Below are positions 6,063 to 14,258 of a stretch of DNA of 17,588 bases, in pieces (position 1 is the first letter of the stretch; the number at the start of each line of letters is the position of its first letter). The translations under genes and the position numbers were made by a program. The notes beneath the pieces were generated by a model. It had not been told where the DNA came from, made no database searches, and worked only from the letters and a program-made list of their open reading frames with translations. Origin of the DNA: Deltaproteobacteria bacterium (GTDB taxonomy: Bacteria; Desulfobacterota; UBA8473); assembly GCA_030623035.1 (NCBI GenBank), contig JAUXFK010000027.1:1-17588 (forward strand). The letters are read 5' to 3'.

Positions 6063-6977
6063 TTGTTTACTTCAAAAGAAAAGAGATTATTCGAAAGTAA
6101 ATTATTTACACCGTTTAACTTTGGTGGATTACCTAAAGAGTTTTCCGAACTGGATACCTCAAAGGCAGTTGTTTTTCCCATCCCTTATGATCAGACAGTC
6201 TCATTTCGGGCGGGAGCAAGGGAAGGCCCCAGGGCAATTATTAGTGCCTCGGCTCATATAGAACTCTATGATGAGGAACTCGATATTGAGACATACAAGT
6301 CAGGGATTCATACCATAAATGAGTTAGAGCCTGAAATGTCCGGGCCTGAGGGAATGTTTAAGAGGGTATATGAAGTCGTTTCCCAATTGAATAAGAAGGG
6401 AAAACTCATAATAATTTTAGGAGGGGAACACTCCATAAGCATTGGAGCTGTAAAGGCATTATCCGAAGAGTATAAAGACTTAAGCGTCCTACATCTGGAT
6501 GCCCATGCTGATCTGAGAGATTCTTACTGTGAGACCAGGTACAACCATGCAACTGTAATGAGAAGAATCATGGATTATGCATCTACTGTACAAGTGGGTA
6601 TCAGAAGCATTTCAAAAGAGGAGATGGATTTCATTAAAATCAGAGACCTTCCGGTTTTCTTTGAGACGGACATTATGAAAAGAGAGCACTTCTTAGAAGA
6701 GATGATATCCTATCTTTCGAGAAATGTATACATAACATTGGATCTGGACGTTTTGAGTCCGGCGATTATGCCTTCGGTAGGTACGCCGGAGCCAGGAGGA
6801 CTAGGCTGGCATGAATTGTTGGAGATTATAAGAGAGGTTGCAAGAAGAAGGAAAATTGTAGGGTTTGATGTGGTGGAACTCTGTCCTATTCCGGGAATGA
6901 TTGCGCCGGATTTCCTGGCAGCTAAACTCGTATACAAGATGTTGGGCTATTCTCTTTTTATGAAGGAAAGGGAGTGA
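6063..6977 (+). CDS. speB: agmatinase-family ureohydrolase
   Basis: A 304-residue Mn-dependent ureohydrolase. Metal ligands are H123 (GGEHS), D146, H148 and D150 (LDAHAD), and D227 and D229 (TLDLDVLSP); H162 in the YNHA segment and E272 in VVELCP match substrate-binding positions. The family splits urea from agmatine to give putrescine; some members act on N1-aminopropylagmatine, which would fit the adjacent speD. The start is TTG 6063, the only reasonable start after the in-frame stop at 6054-6056. GGAGG at 6044-6048 lies rather far (14 bases), so translation may also depend on coupling with the preceding gene. The stop codon overlaps the GTG of the transporter gene by four bases. Substrate (agmatine versus aminopropylagmatine) cannot be read from the sequence. 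Confidence 0.9.
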   Translation: MFTSKEKRLFESKLFTPFNFGGLPKEFSELDTSKAVVFPIPYDQTVSFRAGAREGPRAIISASAHIELYDEELDIETYKSGIHTINELEPEMSGPEGMFKRVYEVVSQLNKKGKLIIILGGEHSISIGAVKALSEEYKDLSVLHLDAHADLRDSYCETRYNHATVMRRIMDYASTVQVGIRSISKEEMDFIKIRDLPVFFETDIMKREHFLEEMISYLSRNVYITLDLDVLSPAIMPSVGTPEPGGLGWHELLEIIREVARRRKIVGFDVVELCPIPGMIAPDFLAAKLVYKMLGYSLFMKERE

Positions 6978-9391
6978 GACTTCTTGATCGGCTCTTTAAT
7001 GACAAAAACATATATGGTCTTGTTCTTTTTATTCTGAATTCGTATCAGAAAATCCTTGCCTTTTCTTTTATCATTACATTGGTAAGCATTCTATTAATTT
7101 TACGAATAGACATTTCATGTAATCTCATTGATCTTTTGCCTGATGATACACAGAGTGTTAAGAATCTTGAGACGGTCATTGAAAAAACTGGAGGATTTGG
7201 AAACCTGATGGTTATGATTGAGTCTTCAGACTTCAGTCGATCGATAGACTATGCTGCTTACCTGTCAGAAAAGATAGAAAGACTGCCATGGGTTTCTTTT
7301 GTTCAATATAAAAGGGATATAGAAGTATTCAAAAAAAACAGATTGCTCTATATGCAACTTGAAGATTTAAAGGCTATTAAATCCCGTATAGATTATCGGA
7401 TAGCGTACGAGAAGATATATCGTAATCCACTCTTATTTGGCTTAATTCGTAAACCTCCCCCAAAGCTTGATTTTTCAGATATAGAGGCCGGATATAAGAA
7501 CAAAGAAGATGCGCTACAATATTACCAGAGCAAGGATGGTCAAATACTTATTCTGATTGTCTATCCAAGTGGAGTTACCAGCGATATCTCCTTTGCAAGA
7601 AGGATCTATAATGAAATTGTTGCGCTTGTATCCGAAGATGATCTTCAACACTTAAGCCCTGACATAAAGGTTAGCGTCGGAGGCACCTTTAAGAACCGTC
7701 TTGATGAATTTGATACAGTAATCCGGGATGTAAAAACGAGTGCATTCTGGGCGGGATTGGGTATCTTTCTCCTTATCACCCTCTACTTTCGACATATCTT
7801 GTCTTTCTTTTTTATCTGTTTTCCTTTAGCTATAGGTATTGTATTTACATTTGCTCTTACTTATTTTATAATTGGAAGTTTAAACCTGATCACCGTATTT
7901 CTTTTTGTCGTCCTATTTGGTCTTGGAATCGATTTCGGCATACATATGTTGAGCAGGTATTTTGAGGAACGCAGAGGTGGGAATGACCAGACAAGTTCAT
8001 TAACAGTGGTCCTATCGAAAACCGGACGAGCTTCTCTTACCGCAGCATTGACAACAATGGCAGCTTTTTACTCCCTTACGGTTACTGATTTTAAAGGATT
8101 CAGTGAATTTGGATTTATTGCAGGCACAGGCATACTCTTTTCCTTAATTTCCTTCTTTACAATCTTTCCTGCATTGCTTGTTTTTTCTGAAAGAATTGGG
8201 ATACTTCGTTCATTTGGAAAACCAAACTTTATAACAATAGCTTCCCCATGCCGTTTTACATCAATGACATTAATTGTTGGTGGAATGATAACAATAGCAG
8301 CAATCGTTCTTTTACCGAAAGTCCAGTTTGAATATGACCTCCGGAAACTCCGCTCAGAAATAAAAGAGAGTCGTGAATTCAAGGATAAGATGCACAAGGT
8401 ATTTACAGAGCCACAGGATGCAGCACTTGTTTTGGTGAAAAACATAGATGAAGCCAAAGAGGTGCAAGATGCAGTTACAAAGAGGATATCTAACAACCAG
8501 AGTTCTATCGTAAAAGGGGTAAAATCGCTAAATAGTTTAATCCCAGATGAGCAAGAGAAGAAGCTTGCGATTATTGATAAACTTAAAAAGATTCTTAATT
8601 CAGACTTGATCGAGTACATGCCGGAGGAAGCGCATGGAAAAATTGAAGAACTCCGTAAATATTTAGAGGTATCACCAATAACTATCGATGATATGCCGGA
8701 ATCTCTTAAAAGACCATTCAAAGGTCTACCCGGCACATTCGGCCAGCTCGTTTATATTTTTCAGAGTAGGTCGTTACTCGACCTTCGAAATGCTCTTGAG
8801 TTTTCGAAAGAGATAAAAGAGGTCGTAACTGCTAATAAGACTTACTATGCAGCAAGCGAACCATTGGTCTTTGCAGATATGTTATTGATCTTAAAACGAG
8901 ACTCTAAGATCGCTTTTTTCCTGACATTCTTTATGATTTTTCTCTTTTTATTATTTGACCTTAGGAGTCTCAAATCAACACTTATTACCCTATCACCTCT
9001 CATTTTAGGAATAACTTGGCTAATTGCAATAATGGTCGTTTTTGAAATAAGGTTTAACCTCTTTAATATGTTGGTTTTACCCGTCATTATTGGTTTGGGA
9101 ATAGACAATAGTGTTCATATGTTTCATCGTTATCATGAGGATGGCAAGAGGCGTCTTTCATCGGCTCTCAGGGAGACCAAAGGTGCCCTGACTATTACTA
9201 CAGGTACTTCAATGATTGGTTTTGGAGGAATGTTAAGTGCAGAACATCCGGGTCTACATTCAATAGGCCTTTTGGCTGTAATCGGTCTTGGAATGTGTCT
9301 TATTGCCTCACTTACGGTTTTACCCGCTATTTTGGCATACTTAACAAGAAGAAACGGTATTCATCTCAATATTATGAAAAAGGGCTTTTGA
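6974..9391 (+). CDS. RND/MMPL-family exporter, HpnN-like
   Basis: An 805-residue inner membrane protein with the duplicated RND layout: TM1 near 27-45, a periplasmic domain to about 255, five more helices between 257 and 404, TM7 near 430-447, a second periplasmic domain to about 640, and five helices from 645 to 790. The repeated GLGIDFGIHMLSRYFEE (316-332) and GLGIDNSVHMFHRYHED (708-723) place acidic residues D320 and D711 in TM4 and TM10, as in the proton relay of MmpL-type transporters. Such proteins move lipids or other hydrophobic compounds across the envelope; HpnN, the hopanoid transporter, is a relative in overall design. GTG 6974 overlaps the agmatinase stop (GTGA) and has AAGGAAAGGGA just upstream. 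Substrate unknown; linkage to polyamine genes upstream and lipid-type genes downstream is the main clue. Confidence 0.85.
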   Translation: MRLLDRLFNDKNIYGLVLFILNSYQKILAFSFIITLVSILLILRIDISCNLIDLLPDDTQSVKNLETVIEKTGGFGNLMVMIESSDFSRSIDYAAYLSEKIERLPWVSFVQYKRDIEVFKKNRLLYMQLEDLKAIKSRIDYRIAYEKIYRNPLLFGLIRKPPPKLDFSDIEAGYKNKEDALQYYQSKDGQILILIVYPSGVTSDISFARRIYNEIVALVSEDDLQHLSPDIKVSVGGTFKNRLDEFDTVIRDVKTSAFWAGLGIFLLITLYFRHILSFFFICFPLAIGIVFTFALTYFIIGSLNLITVFLFVVLFGLGIDFGIHMLSRYFEERRGGNDQTSSLTVVLSKTGRASLTAALTTMAAFYSLTVTDFKGFSEFGFIAGTGILFSLISFFTIFPALLVFSERIGILRSFGKPNFITIASPCRFTSMTLIVGGMITIAAIVLLPKVQFEYDLRKLRSEIKESREFKDKMHKVFTEPQDAALVLVKNIDEAKEVQDAVTKRISNNQSSIVKGVKSLNSLIPDEQEKKLAIIDKLKKILNSDLIEYMPEEAHGKIEELRKYLEVSPITIDDMPESLKRPFKGLPGTFGQLVYIFQSRSLLDLRNALEFSKEIKEVVTANKTYYAASEPLVFADMLLILKRDSKIAFFLTFFMIFLFLLFDLRSLKSTLITLSPLILGITWLIAIMVVFEIRFNLFNMLVLPVIIGLGIDNSVHMFHRYHEDGKRRLSSALRETKGALTITTGTSMIGFGGMLSAEHPGLHSIGLLAVIGLGMCLIASLTVLPAILAYLTRRNGIHLNIMKKGF

Positions 9392-9392
9392 C

Positions 9393-10430
9393 ATGTTTGG
9401 AAAGATATTTTTAGAATCAAAAAGAGAATCGAATGGGTTTTTTTCAAAGAATGGCTATCTTTCTATTTTAAAGGGATATCCTAAATTTATACGAAATACG
9501 ATTCTTGGGAAACCCCGCATTATCTATTTAGAAGTTACAAAACGTTGTAACGCACAGTGTGATTTTTGCGATTATTGGAAGTCCGGCAAACAAGAAGAAC
9601 TAAAAGATTATAAATCTATTGTAGAACATTTTAATCCATTTGCAGTGGTGTTAACTGGAGGAGAACCTCTTTTACGGCCTGATATTGCTAATATTATTAG
9701 AGAGACAAAAAGTAGCAGTACGGAATTTGTTTCTTTAATTACCAACGGATCTCTGTTGACCCCAGAAAAAGCATATGAATTCTATGAGAACGGTCTCGAT
9801 GGCATCTCTATCTCTTTAAATTATCCCAATGCGGCCCATGATGAGCAGCGAAAAATTCCAGGTCTCTATAAACATATCGTTGATATATTACCAGAGATAA
9901 GGAAGATCGGATTTAAACGATTGGGGATTAATACTGTAATTATGGATACGAATCTAGATCAGGTTATAGACCTTGCTAAAAAATCTAAAGAATGGGGTAT
10001 CGGTATAACTTTTAGTTGCTATTCGCCGGAAAAGAACGGCAACAAAAGACATATAATTGAAGAAAACCATTTGATGTATCTTAAGGAAATTGTAGATAGC
10101 ATCTTACAGATGAAACAAAACGGCTCTCATATTTTGAATTCTACCTGGTACCTTAAGAAGATTATAGATTTTAATACAAATGGTTTTGTGCCAAACTGTC
10201 AGGCCGGCAAATTGACTGTTCATATAACACCAGATGGTTATGTAAAGCCCTGTCCTGATTTGCCGGTGGTAAGTCATTTTTCAGATTATAATGGTAAGCA
10301 TTGTAAGTGTGTTTCTTGTGAAACCTGTTGGTACGCCTGTCGTGGCGAAGTTGAATCTCCAATGACTTTGGGAAGGATTTTAGAATTGGTAAGATTCCAA
10401 AAAGGAGATAATGGTAGCGCGACACCTTGA
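9393..10430 (+). CDS. radical SAM/SPASM domain protein
   Basis: A 345-residue protein with the radical SAM cluster motif C52-x3-C56-x2-C59 (KRCNAQCDFCDYW) and the SAM-binding GGEP at 89-92, followed by a C-terminal SPASM-like region with seven cysteines (C269, C287, C304, C306, C309, C312, C316), enough for one or more auxiliary iron-sulfur clusters. Proteins of this design use a 5'-deoxyadenosyl radical to modify peptides, sugars, lipids or other metabolites, and the substrate cannot be inferred from sequence. It is not the hopanoid enzyme HpnH, whose motif region differs. ATG 9393 is one base after the transporter stop, with AGGG at 9381-9384 as ribosome binding site, and the gene overlaps the next by 20 bases, so it belongs to the same transcription unit. 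Confidence 0.88.
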   Translation: MFGKIFLESKRESNGFFSKNGYLSILKGYPKFIRNTILGKPRIIYLEVTKRCNAQCDFCDYWKSGKQEELKDYKSIVEHFNPFAVVLTGGEPLLRPDIANIIRETKSSSTEFVSLITNGSLLTPEKAYEFYENGLDGISISLNYPNAAHDEQRKIPGLYKHIVDILPEIRKIGFKRLGINTVIMDTNLDQVIDLAKKSKEWGIGITFSCYSPEKNGNKRHIIEENHLMYLKEIVDSILQMKQNGSHILNSTWYLKKIIDFNTNGFVPNCQAGKLTVHITPDGYVKPCPDLPVVSHFSDYNGKHCKCVSCETCWYACRGEVESPMTLGRILELVRFQKGDNGSATP

Positions 10431-11508
10431 TAAAGAGGGATTTTTTATTTTTTTAAAAGAGGCATTGGTTATTTTTAAGAACAGATTGCTGTTATTTTTC
10501 CGTTTAGTTGCTATTATTGCGGTCGTAACCCTTGGGGTTGTATTTAGAGATGAAATTATTATAGCAGTGGAACAATTAGCCTCTGTTGGATGGCTGGTTC
10601 TGTTTATTTTTCCATTATTTGTAATCTGGAATTTTGCTGCTGCTTGCGGTTGGCATGGATTGGTAGAGGCAACGCCGCGCAACTCTGTTCCCTCAAGGAT
10701 ACGGCTTTTTGTTATAAGACTTGAAGCACAAGCGATTAATATTGTCGCCCCCCTCCTGAGTATAGGTGGAGAAGTCCTTAAAACTTCCTTGATTGCTGAA
10801 AAACGTGGGCAGATTACGAGTGCTCCTTCAGTCATCCTCGATGTAATCTCTTCAGCTATCGCTGGGCTGATCTTCTCTTTAGTTGGGTCAAGTTTTTATT
10901 TTACTTATATCTCAGATGAACCCAGGTTTTTCATTCTTATATTATCTTCATTTTTTGCAGTATTAATCCTCTTTTATTGGCCCCTTTGGCTGAGGCTTTT
11001 AAGAAATATACAAATTTTACCAAAAGATTTTATTGTAAGACAAGTCCTCGATTATCTAGAAGATTCATCTTCTCTGTACTCTAAACCATTTCGAAGAGCA
11101 ATCCTTTGGCATCTATTAGAGCGTATACTTATATCCGGAGAAATACTAATCCTGTCCTGGAGTTTAGGGTATCCTATCGGGGTTACTGAAGCACTGTTTG
11201 CCAGTGCGATAATGAGTGGATTTTCCCTCTTTCTCTTTTTTATCCCTGCTCAGATAGGCGCAGCCGAAGGAGGGTTGGCACTGGCATTTTCTATGCTGGG
11301 TCTTCCTGTGAATTTAGGATTAACTGTAGCACTTGCAAGAAGGGCAAGGCAAATGGCTACATCTTTTGTTGGGCTTGCATTACTCGCATTTAAAGAAGGA
11401 CTGAAATTTCCCAAGAGTATGTCATTGGCAAAATGGGTTAATAATAGAAAACACAATAGGGCTTCTGTTTATGCATTTGTTAGACCAGTCTCCAGGCAAG
11501 GACATTAA
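10411..11508 (+). CDS. UPF0104/flippase-like integral membrane protein (HpnL/AglD-like)
   Basis: A 365-residue polytopic membrane protein with about seven to eight hydrophobic segments, starting with one near residues 25-45. The conserved family region is visible as VEATPRNSVPSRIRLFVIRLEAQAINIV-type wording (about 88-115), a central GGEVLKTSL, and a late FFIPAQIGAAEGGLAL (about 278-293), hallmarks of the lysylphosphatidylglycerol synthase transmembrane / UPF0104 family. It lacks the soluble aminoacyl-transferase domain of MprF, so it would be a flippase-like or lipid-handling subunit only. AAAGGAGA at 10401-10408 precedes ATG 10411, which lies 20 bases inside the radical SAM gene; the following glycosyltransferase overlaps its end by 38 bases. 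HpnL in hopanoid clusters is a known relative next to an RND protein, but I see no squalene-hopene cyclase here. Confidence 0.82.
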   Translation: MVARHLDKEGFFIFLKEALVIFKNRLLLFFRLVAIIAVVTLGVVFRDEIIIAVEQLASVGWLVLFIFPLFVIWNFAAACGWHGLVEATPRNSVPSRIRLFVIRLEAQAINIVAPLLSIGGEVLKTSLIAEKRGQITSAPSVILDVISSAIAGLIFSLVGSSFYFTYISDEPRFFILILSSFFAVLILFYWPLWLRLLRNIQILPKDFIVRQVLDYLEDSSSLYSKPFRRAILWHLLERILISGEILILSWSLGYPIGVTEALFASAIMSGFSLFLFFIPAQIGAAEGGLALAFSMLGLPVNLGLTVALARRARQMATSFVGLALLAFKEGLKFPKSMSLAKWVNNRKHNRASVYAFVRPVSRQGH

Positions 11509-12745
11509 ACAGAAAAGGGTTCGTATCGTATTTCTTCAACCTGGCGAACCTTTTGGCGGTGCTGAAAGGCAAGGTGCGAACAGCATCAAAAGGCTTCCGG
11601 AATTTGGTGTGGATGTAGTATCTTTAATAGGACCTGGTTTGTATTTTCAACAGGCGCTTAGAGATATGGGAGTAGATGATTATATTTACTGTCCAACATT
11701 TGTAAGGGACGGAAAATATCCTCTTTCTACTTACGACAAGATAAAACGGGTCGGTCACTTCACCAAATCATGGTGGAGCTCGGTTCGGTTTGTGACAAGA
11801 GTGGCGAAGCAATACGATGCGGATTTAATCTATGCAAGTCGTTCATTTTCGTGGACGGTTGCTGGAATTGTAGCCCACAAGCTCGGAATCAAGTCGATCT
11901 GGAGGGCTGGAAGCAGGCCCACAGACTCTTTTCAGAAAATAGGGCTGGACTATTTTGGACGATATAGGCCCCCTGATGCCCTTATCTGTAATTGTGATTC
12001 TGTCCTTCAATCGCTTTCAAAACACCTAAGCGTGCCTTCATTCATTGTATCCAACGGTGTAGATACCCACCGTTTCGACCCTAAAAAAGTAGAGCCCACA
12101 ATCAGAAAGAACCTGGGGATATCTCCGGACACACCTGTTCTGGGCATTGCTGCTCGCCCTGCTCCTGAAAAGGGAGTTTATTTTCTTGCCGATCTCATTA
12201 AGGTATTAAAAAAGAATATGCCGGGTATAAGGGTTCTTTTTGCAGGGGATTGCGGGTGGAGGGAACATGTGGAGAAATATTTTTTTAAGAATAATTTAAA
12301 ACCTTCGGTTACCTTCCTTGGACATATTCAAGAAATTGAAACATTTTATAAAAGTTGCGATGTTATCTTACTGGTCTCTCCAGAGAAATCTGTCGAAGGT
12401 GCTCCAAATTCAATACTCGAAGCGATGGCTATGGAACGTCCTGTTGTTGTAACAGATGTCGGAGGAATTTCCGAACTGGTTCAGCATGGATTACATGGGT
12501 TTCTCGTTCCCCCTGATAATGGTATGGAATTGTTTGTTGATTATATTGAAGAGTTGTTTTCTGATCAGACGCTTTGTAAACGGATGGGCAAAGCGGGTAG
12601 GTCAACGATATTAAATTCGTTTTGTGATCGATCCGTTGTGGAAAGATTGGCAAATATTATTAAACACGTTGCATCAAATGGAGAATCTCGTCTGCCCGAG
12701 CCCAAGGGCGAGTTTGTGGAAAAATTTGAAAAGAGAGGATTCTAA
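11471..12745 (+). CDS. GT4-type glycosyltransferase
   Basis: A 424-residue GT-B fold glycosyltransferase. The N-terminal acceptor domain begins with FLQPGEPFGGAERQ (21-34); the C-terminal nucleotide-sugar domain starts near PVLGIAARPAPEKG (222-235) and holds the EX7E motif at E309 and E317 (EGAPNSILE), followed by VVVTDVGGISELV and GFLVPP. Members act on the cytoplasmic side, adding a sugar from a nucleotide donor to a lipid or polysaccharide. ATG 11471 is inside the upstream flippase-like gene (38-base overlap) and has only a weak ribosome binding site (TAGGG near 11458-11461), so coupling is likely. Its stop is 13 bases from the convergent end of hisA. It is the last gene of the seven-gene unit; specific donor and acceptor are unknown. 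Confidence 0.87.
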   Translation: MHLLDQSPGKDIKQKRVRIVFLQPGEPFGGAERQGANSIKRLPEFGVDVVSLIGPGLYFQQALRDMGVDDYIYCPTFVRDGKYPLSTYDKIKRVGHFTKSWWSSVRFVTRVAKQYDADLIYASRSFSWTVAGIVAHKLGIKSIWRAGSRPTDSFQKIGLDYFGRYRPPDALICNCDSVLQSLSKHLSVPSFIVSNGVDTHRFDPKKVEPTIRKNLGISPDTPVLGIAARPAPEKGVYFLADLIKVLKKNMPGIRVLFAGDCGWREHVEKYFFKNNLKPSVTFLGHIQEIETFYKSCDVILLVSPEKSVEGAPNSILEAMAMERPVVVTDVGGISELVQHGLHGFLVPPDNGMELFVDYIEELFSDQTLCKRMGKAGRSTILNSFCDRSVVERLANIIKHVASNGESRLPEPKGEFVEKFEKRGF

Positions 12746-12758
12746 TCTATCTATCGAT

Positions 12759-13490
12759 CTATCGGCGAAAACTCGCCAGTTTTATCGCATCTTCCAACCT
12801 CAATGAATTCGTATAGAGGGCCTTTCCAATGATAACCCCTGTAACGCCAAATTCTTCTATCTTTAAAAGTTCTTCAATATCTTTAATCGTACTTACTCCG
12901 CCTGAGGCTATAACCGGAGTATGAACGGATTGTGCGAGTTTCTTTGTGCTCTCAATATTCGGGCCCGTCTGCATCCCGTCCCGTTTAATATCAGTAAAGA
13001 TAAACGCTGCAACACCAAAGGCTTCTAACTCTTTTGCAGCCTCCTCGGATTTCTTTTTGGTAACCTCGGTCCAACCCTTTATTGCGACAAGACCATCTTT
13101 TGCATCTATCCCTGCCAAGATCCTGCCAGGATATCTTTGACAAGCCTTTTGCACTAAATCGGGTGACTCAAGGGCCACTGTTCCCAATATTACCCTGTTG
13201 ATACCGATAGAGATATAATGATCCATAGTAGACAGATCCCGTATTCCTCCGCCGAGCTGAATCGGGATATTTATAGACTTCAGAATCTTCTCGATAACCT
13301 CTTTGTTTTTAGGCGTTCCCGCAATAGATCCATCCAGATCCACGATATGGATTCTCTTTGCACCCCTTTTCTCCCACATTCTAGCTACATTTACAGGATT
13401 CTCCGAAAATACAGTGGCTTTATCCATGTCACCTTGCAATAGGCGAACGCATTTTCCTTCTTTTAAGTCAATAGCAGGTATAATCTTCAT
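12759..13490 (-). CDS. hisA: phosphoribosylformimino-5-aminoimidazole carboxamide ribotide isomerase
   Basis: A 243-residue TIM-barrel isomerase of histidine synthesis. It opens with the canonical MKIIPAIDLKEGKCVRL including catalytic D8; the second catalytic aspartate is D129 in AGIDAKDG, with phosphate-binding QLGGGIR (78-84) and ASGGVST in the second half. Length is normal. The start is fixed by homology, as I see no good ribosome binding site on the 5' side; it follows hisB by 38 bases and is probably read from the same transcript. The gene is convergent with the glycosyltransferase gene, the two stop codons being separated by only 13 bases, so there is no room for a dedicated terminator between them. 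HisF, its usual downstream partner, is not next to it. Confidence 0.95.
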   Translation of the reverse strand: MKIIPAIDLKEGKCVRLLQGDMDKATVFSENPVNVARMWEKRGAKRIHIVDLDGSIAGTPKNKEVIEKILKSINIPIQLGGGIRDLSTMDHYISIGINRVILGTVALESPDLVQKACQRYPGRILAGIDAKDGLVAIKGWTEVTKKKSEEAAKELEAFGVAAFIFTDIKRDGMQTGPNIESTKKLAQSVHTPVIASGGVSTIKDIEELLKIEEFGVTGVIIGKALYTNSLRLEDAIKLASFRR

Positions 13491-13528
13491 AGTGTAAAGG
13501 ATTTTTTATTTAGGCAACATGCCATTTT

Positions 13529-14116
13529 TTACAGCTTACCTTTCGTCGATAGAACCCCTTTAATCCTTTCATCAATAGCTGTAGCTTTGTTTAAGGCTCT
13601 TCCAAAGGCTTTGAATATCGCCTCAATTATATGGTGGGCGTTTTTGCCATACGAAACATTTATGTGTAAGGTTATCCCAGCGCTGCTGCTAAATGCCCTG
13701 AAGAATTCCCATATTAATTCGATATCGAATTCACCTATTTTTCCTTTTTGAACTCTGGTATTGTACACTAGAAAAGGTCTGTCCGATATATCCATCACAA
13801 CCGAGGCCATAGCTTCAACCATAGGCACTGATGCATCACCGTATCTGGCAATCCGATCTTTTTTTCCCAATGCCTGTTTAAAACCTTCTCCCAAACAGAT
13901 TCCTATATCCTCTACAGTATGATGCAGATCAACATCTGTATCCCCCCTGGCCCTAATCTTTAGATCAAAAAAACCATGTTTGGTCATCAAAGACAACATG
14001 TGATCGAGAAAAGGAACAGAAGTGTCCATGTTGTATTGGCCCAAACCGTCGATATCGAGTTCCAACGTAATATCCGTCTCTGAAGTTTTCCTTTCAATCT
14101 TTGCTTTTCTCTCCAT
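13529..14116 (-). CDS. hisB: imidazoleglycerol-phosphate dehydratase
   Basis: A 195-residue monofunctional dehydratase converting imidazole glycerol phosphate to imidazole acetol phosphate in histidine synthesis. The Mn-binding signatures are DHML (38-41), HHTVED (65-70) and NAHHIIEA near residue 158, and the closing region KGVLSTKGKL is typical. It lacks the histidinol-phosphatase domain of the E. coli fusion. The ATG at 14114-14116 has an AGGGGT ribosome binding site (14122-14127 on the plus strand, read in reverse). It is first in a two-gene hisB-hisA unit driven by the promoter at 14207-14235. In many bacteria hisH lies between hisB and hisA; here there are only 38 bases. Confidence 0.96.
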   Translation of the reverse strand: MERKAKIERKTSETDITLELDIDGLGQYNMDTSVPFLDHMLSLMTKHGFFDLKIRARGDTDVDLHHTVEDIGICLGEGFKQALGKKDRIARYGDASVPMVEAMASVVMDISDRPFLVYNTRVQKGKIGEFDIELIWEFFRAFSSSAGITLHINVSYGKNAHHIIEAIFKAFGRALNKATAIDERIKGVLSTKGKL

Positions 14117-14206
14117 TATTTACCCCTATTAGATACTCGTATTTTAACGGCCCTTAGAGATACCTTTGCAAAATAAACATGGTTTTTCAAGGGTCACGTT
14201 CAAGGG

Positions 14207-14235
14207 ACAATAGCAACGCATTTCATTTATGTCAA
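14207..14235 (-). promoter_or_regulatory. sigma70 promoter of hisBA
   Basis: On the minus strand TTGACA (14235 down to 14230) is followed after exactly 17 bases by TATTGT (14212 down to 14207), a good sigma70 arrangement. Transcription would begin near 14200, giving a leader of roughly 85 bases before the hisB ATG. Directly downstream of the -10, TCAAGGG occurs twice on the plus strand (14187-14193 and 14200-14206, period 13), at the expected start site, where a repressor could act. Confidence 0.6.
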
Positions 14236-14258
14236 GGAATTTGTTTTTTAAAAATTAG

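Noticed and set aside
8068..8736. 222-codon open frame on the minus strand
   Set aside because: It lies entirely inside the RND transporter gene, has a low-complexity serine-rich product with no recognisable motif, and lacks its own gene context; it is a shadow of the real gene.
10380..10835. 151-codon minus-strand open frame
   Set aside because: Antisense to the flippase-like gene, whose family motifs and RBS are convincing; product unlike any family I know.
9393..11508. Hopanoid gene cluster (hpnN-hpnH-hpnL)
   Set aside because: The exporter and UPF0104 protein resemble HpnN and HpnL in type, but the radical SAM protein has a SPASM-like tail and does not match HpnH, and no squalene-hopene cyclase or squalene synthase is in the window.
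12746..12780. Terminator between the glycosyltransferase and hisA
   Set aside because: The GGCGA/TCGCC pairing at 12764-12777 lies within the end of hisA and has no proper T-tract on either strand; only 13 bases separate the two stop codons. The ATCT/ATCG-like tetranucleotide run here is too short to call a repeat.
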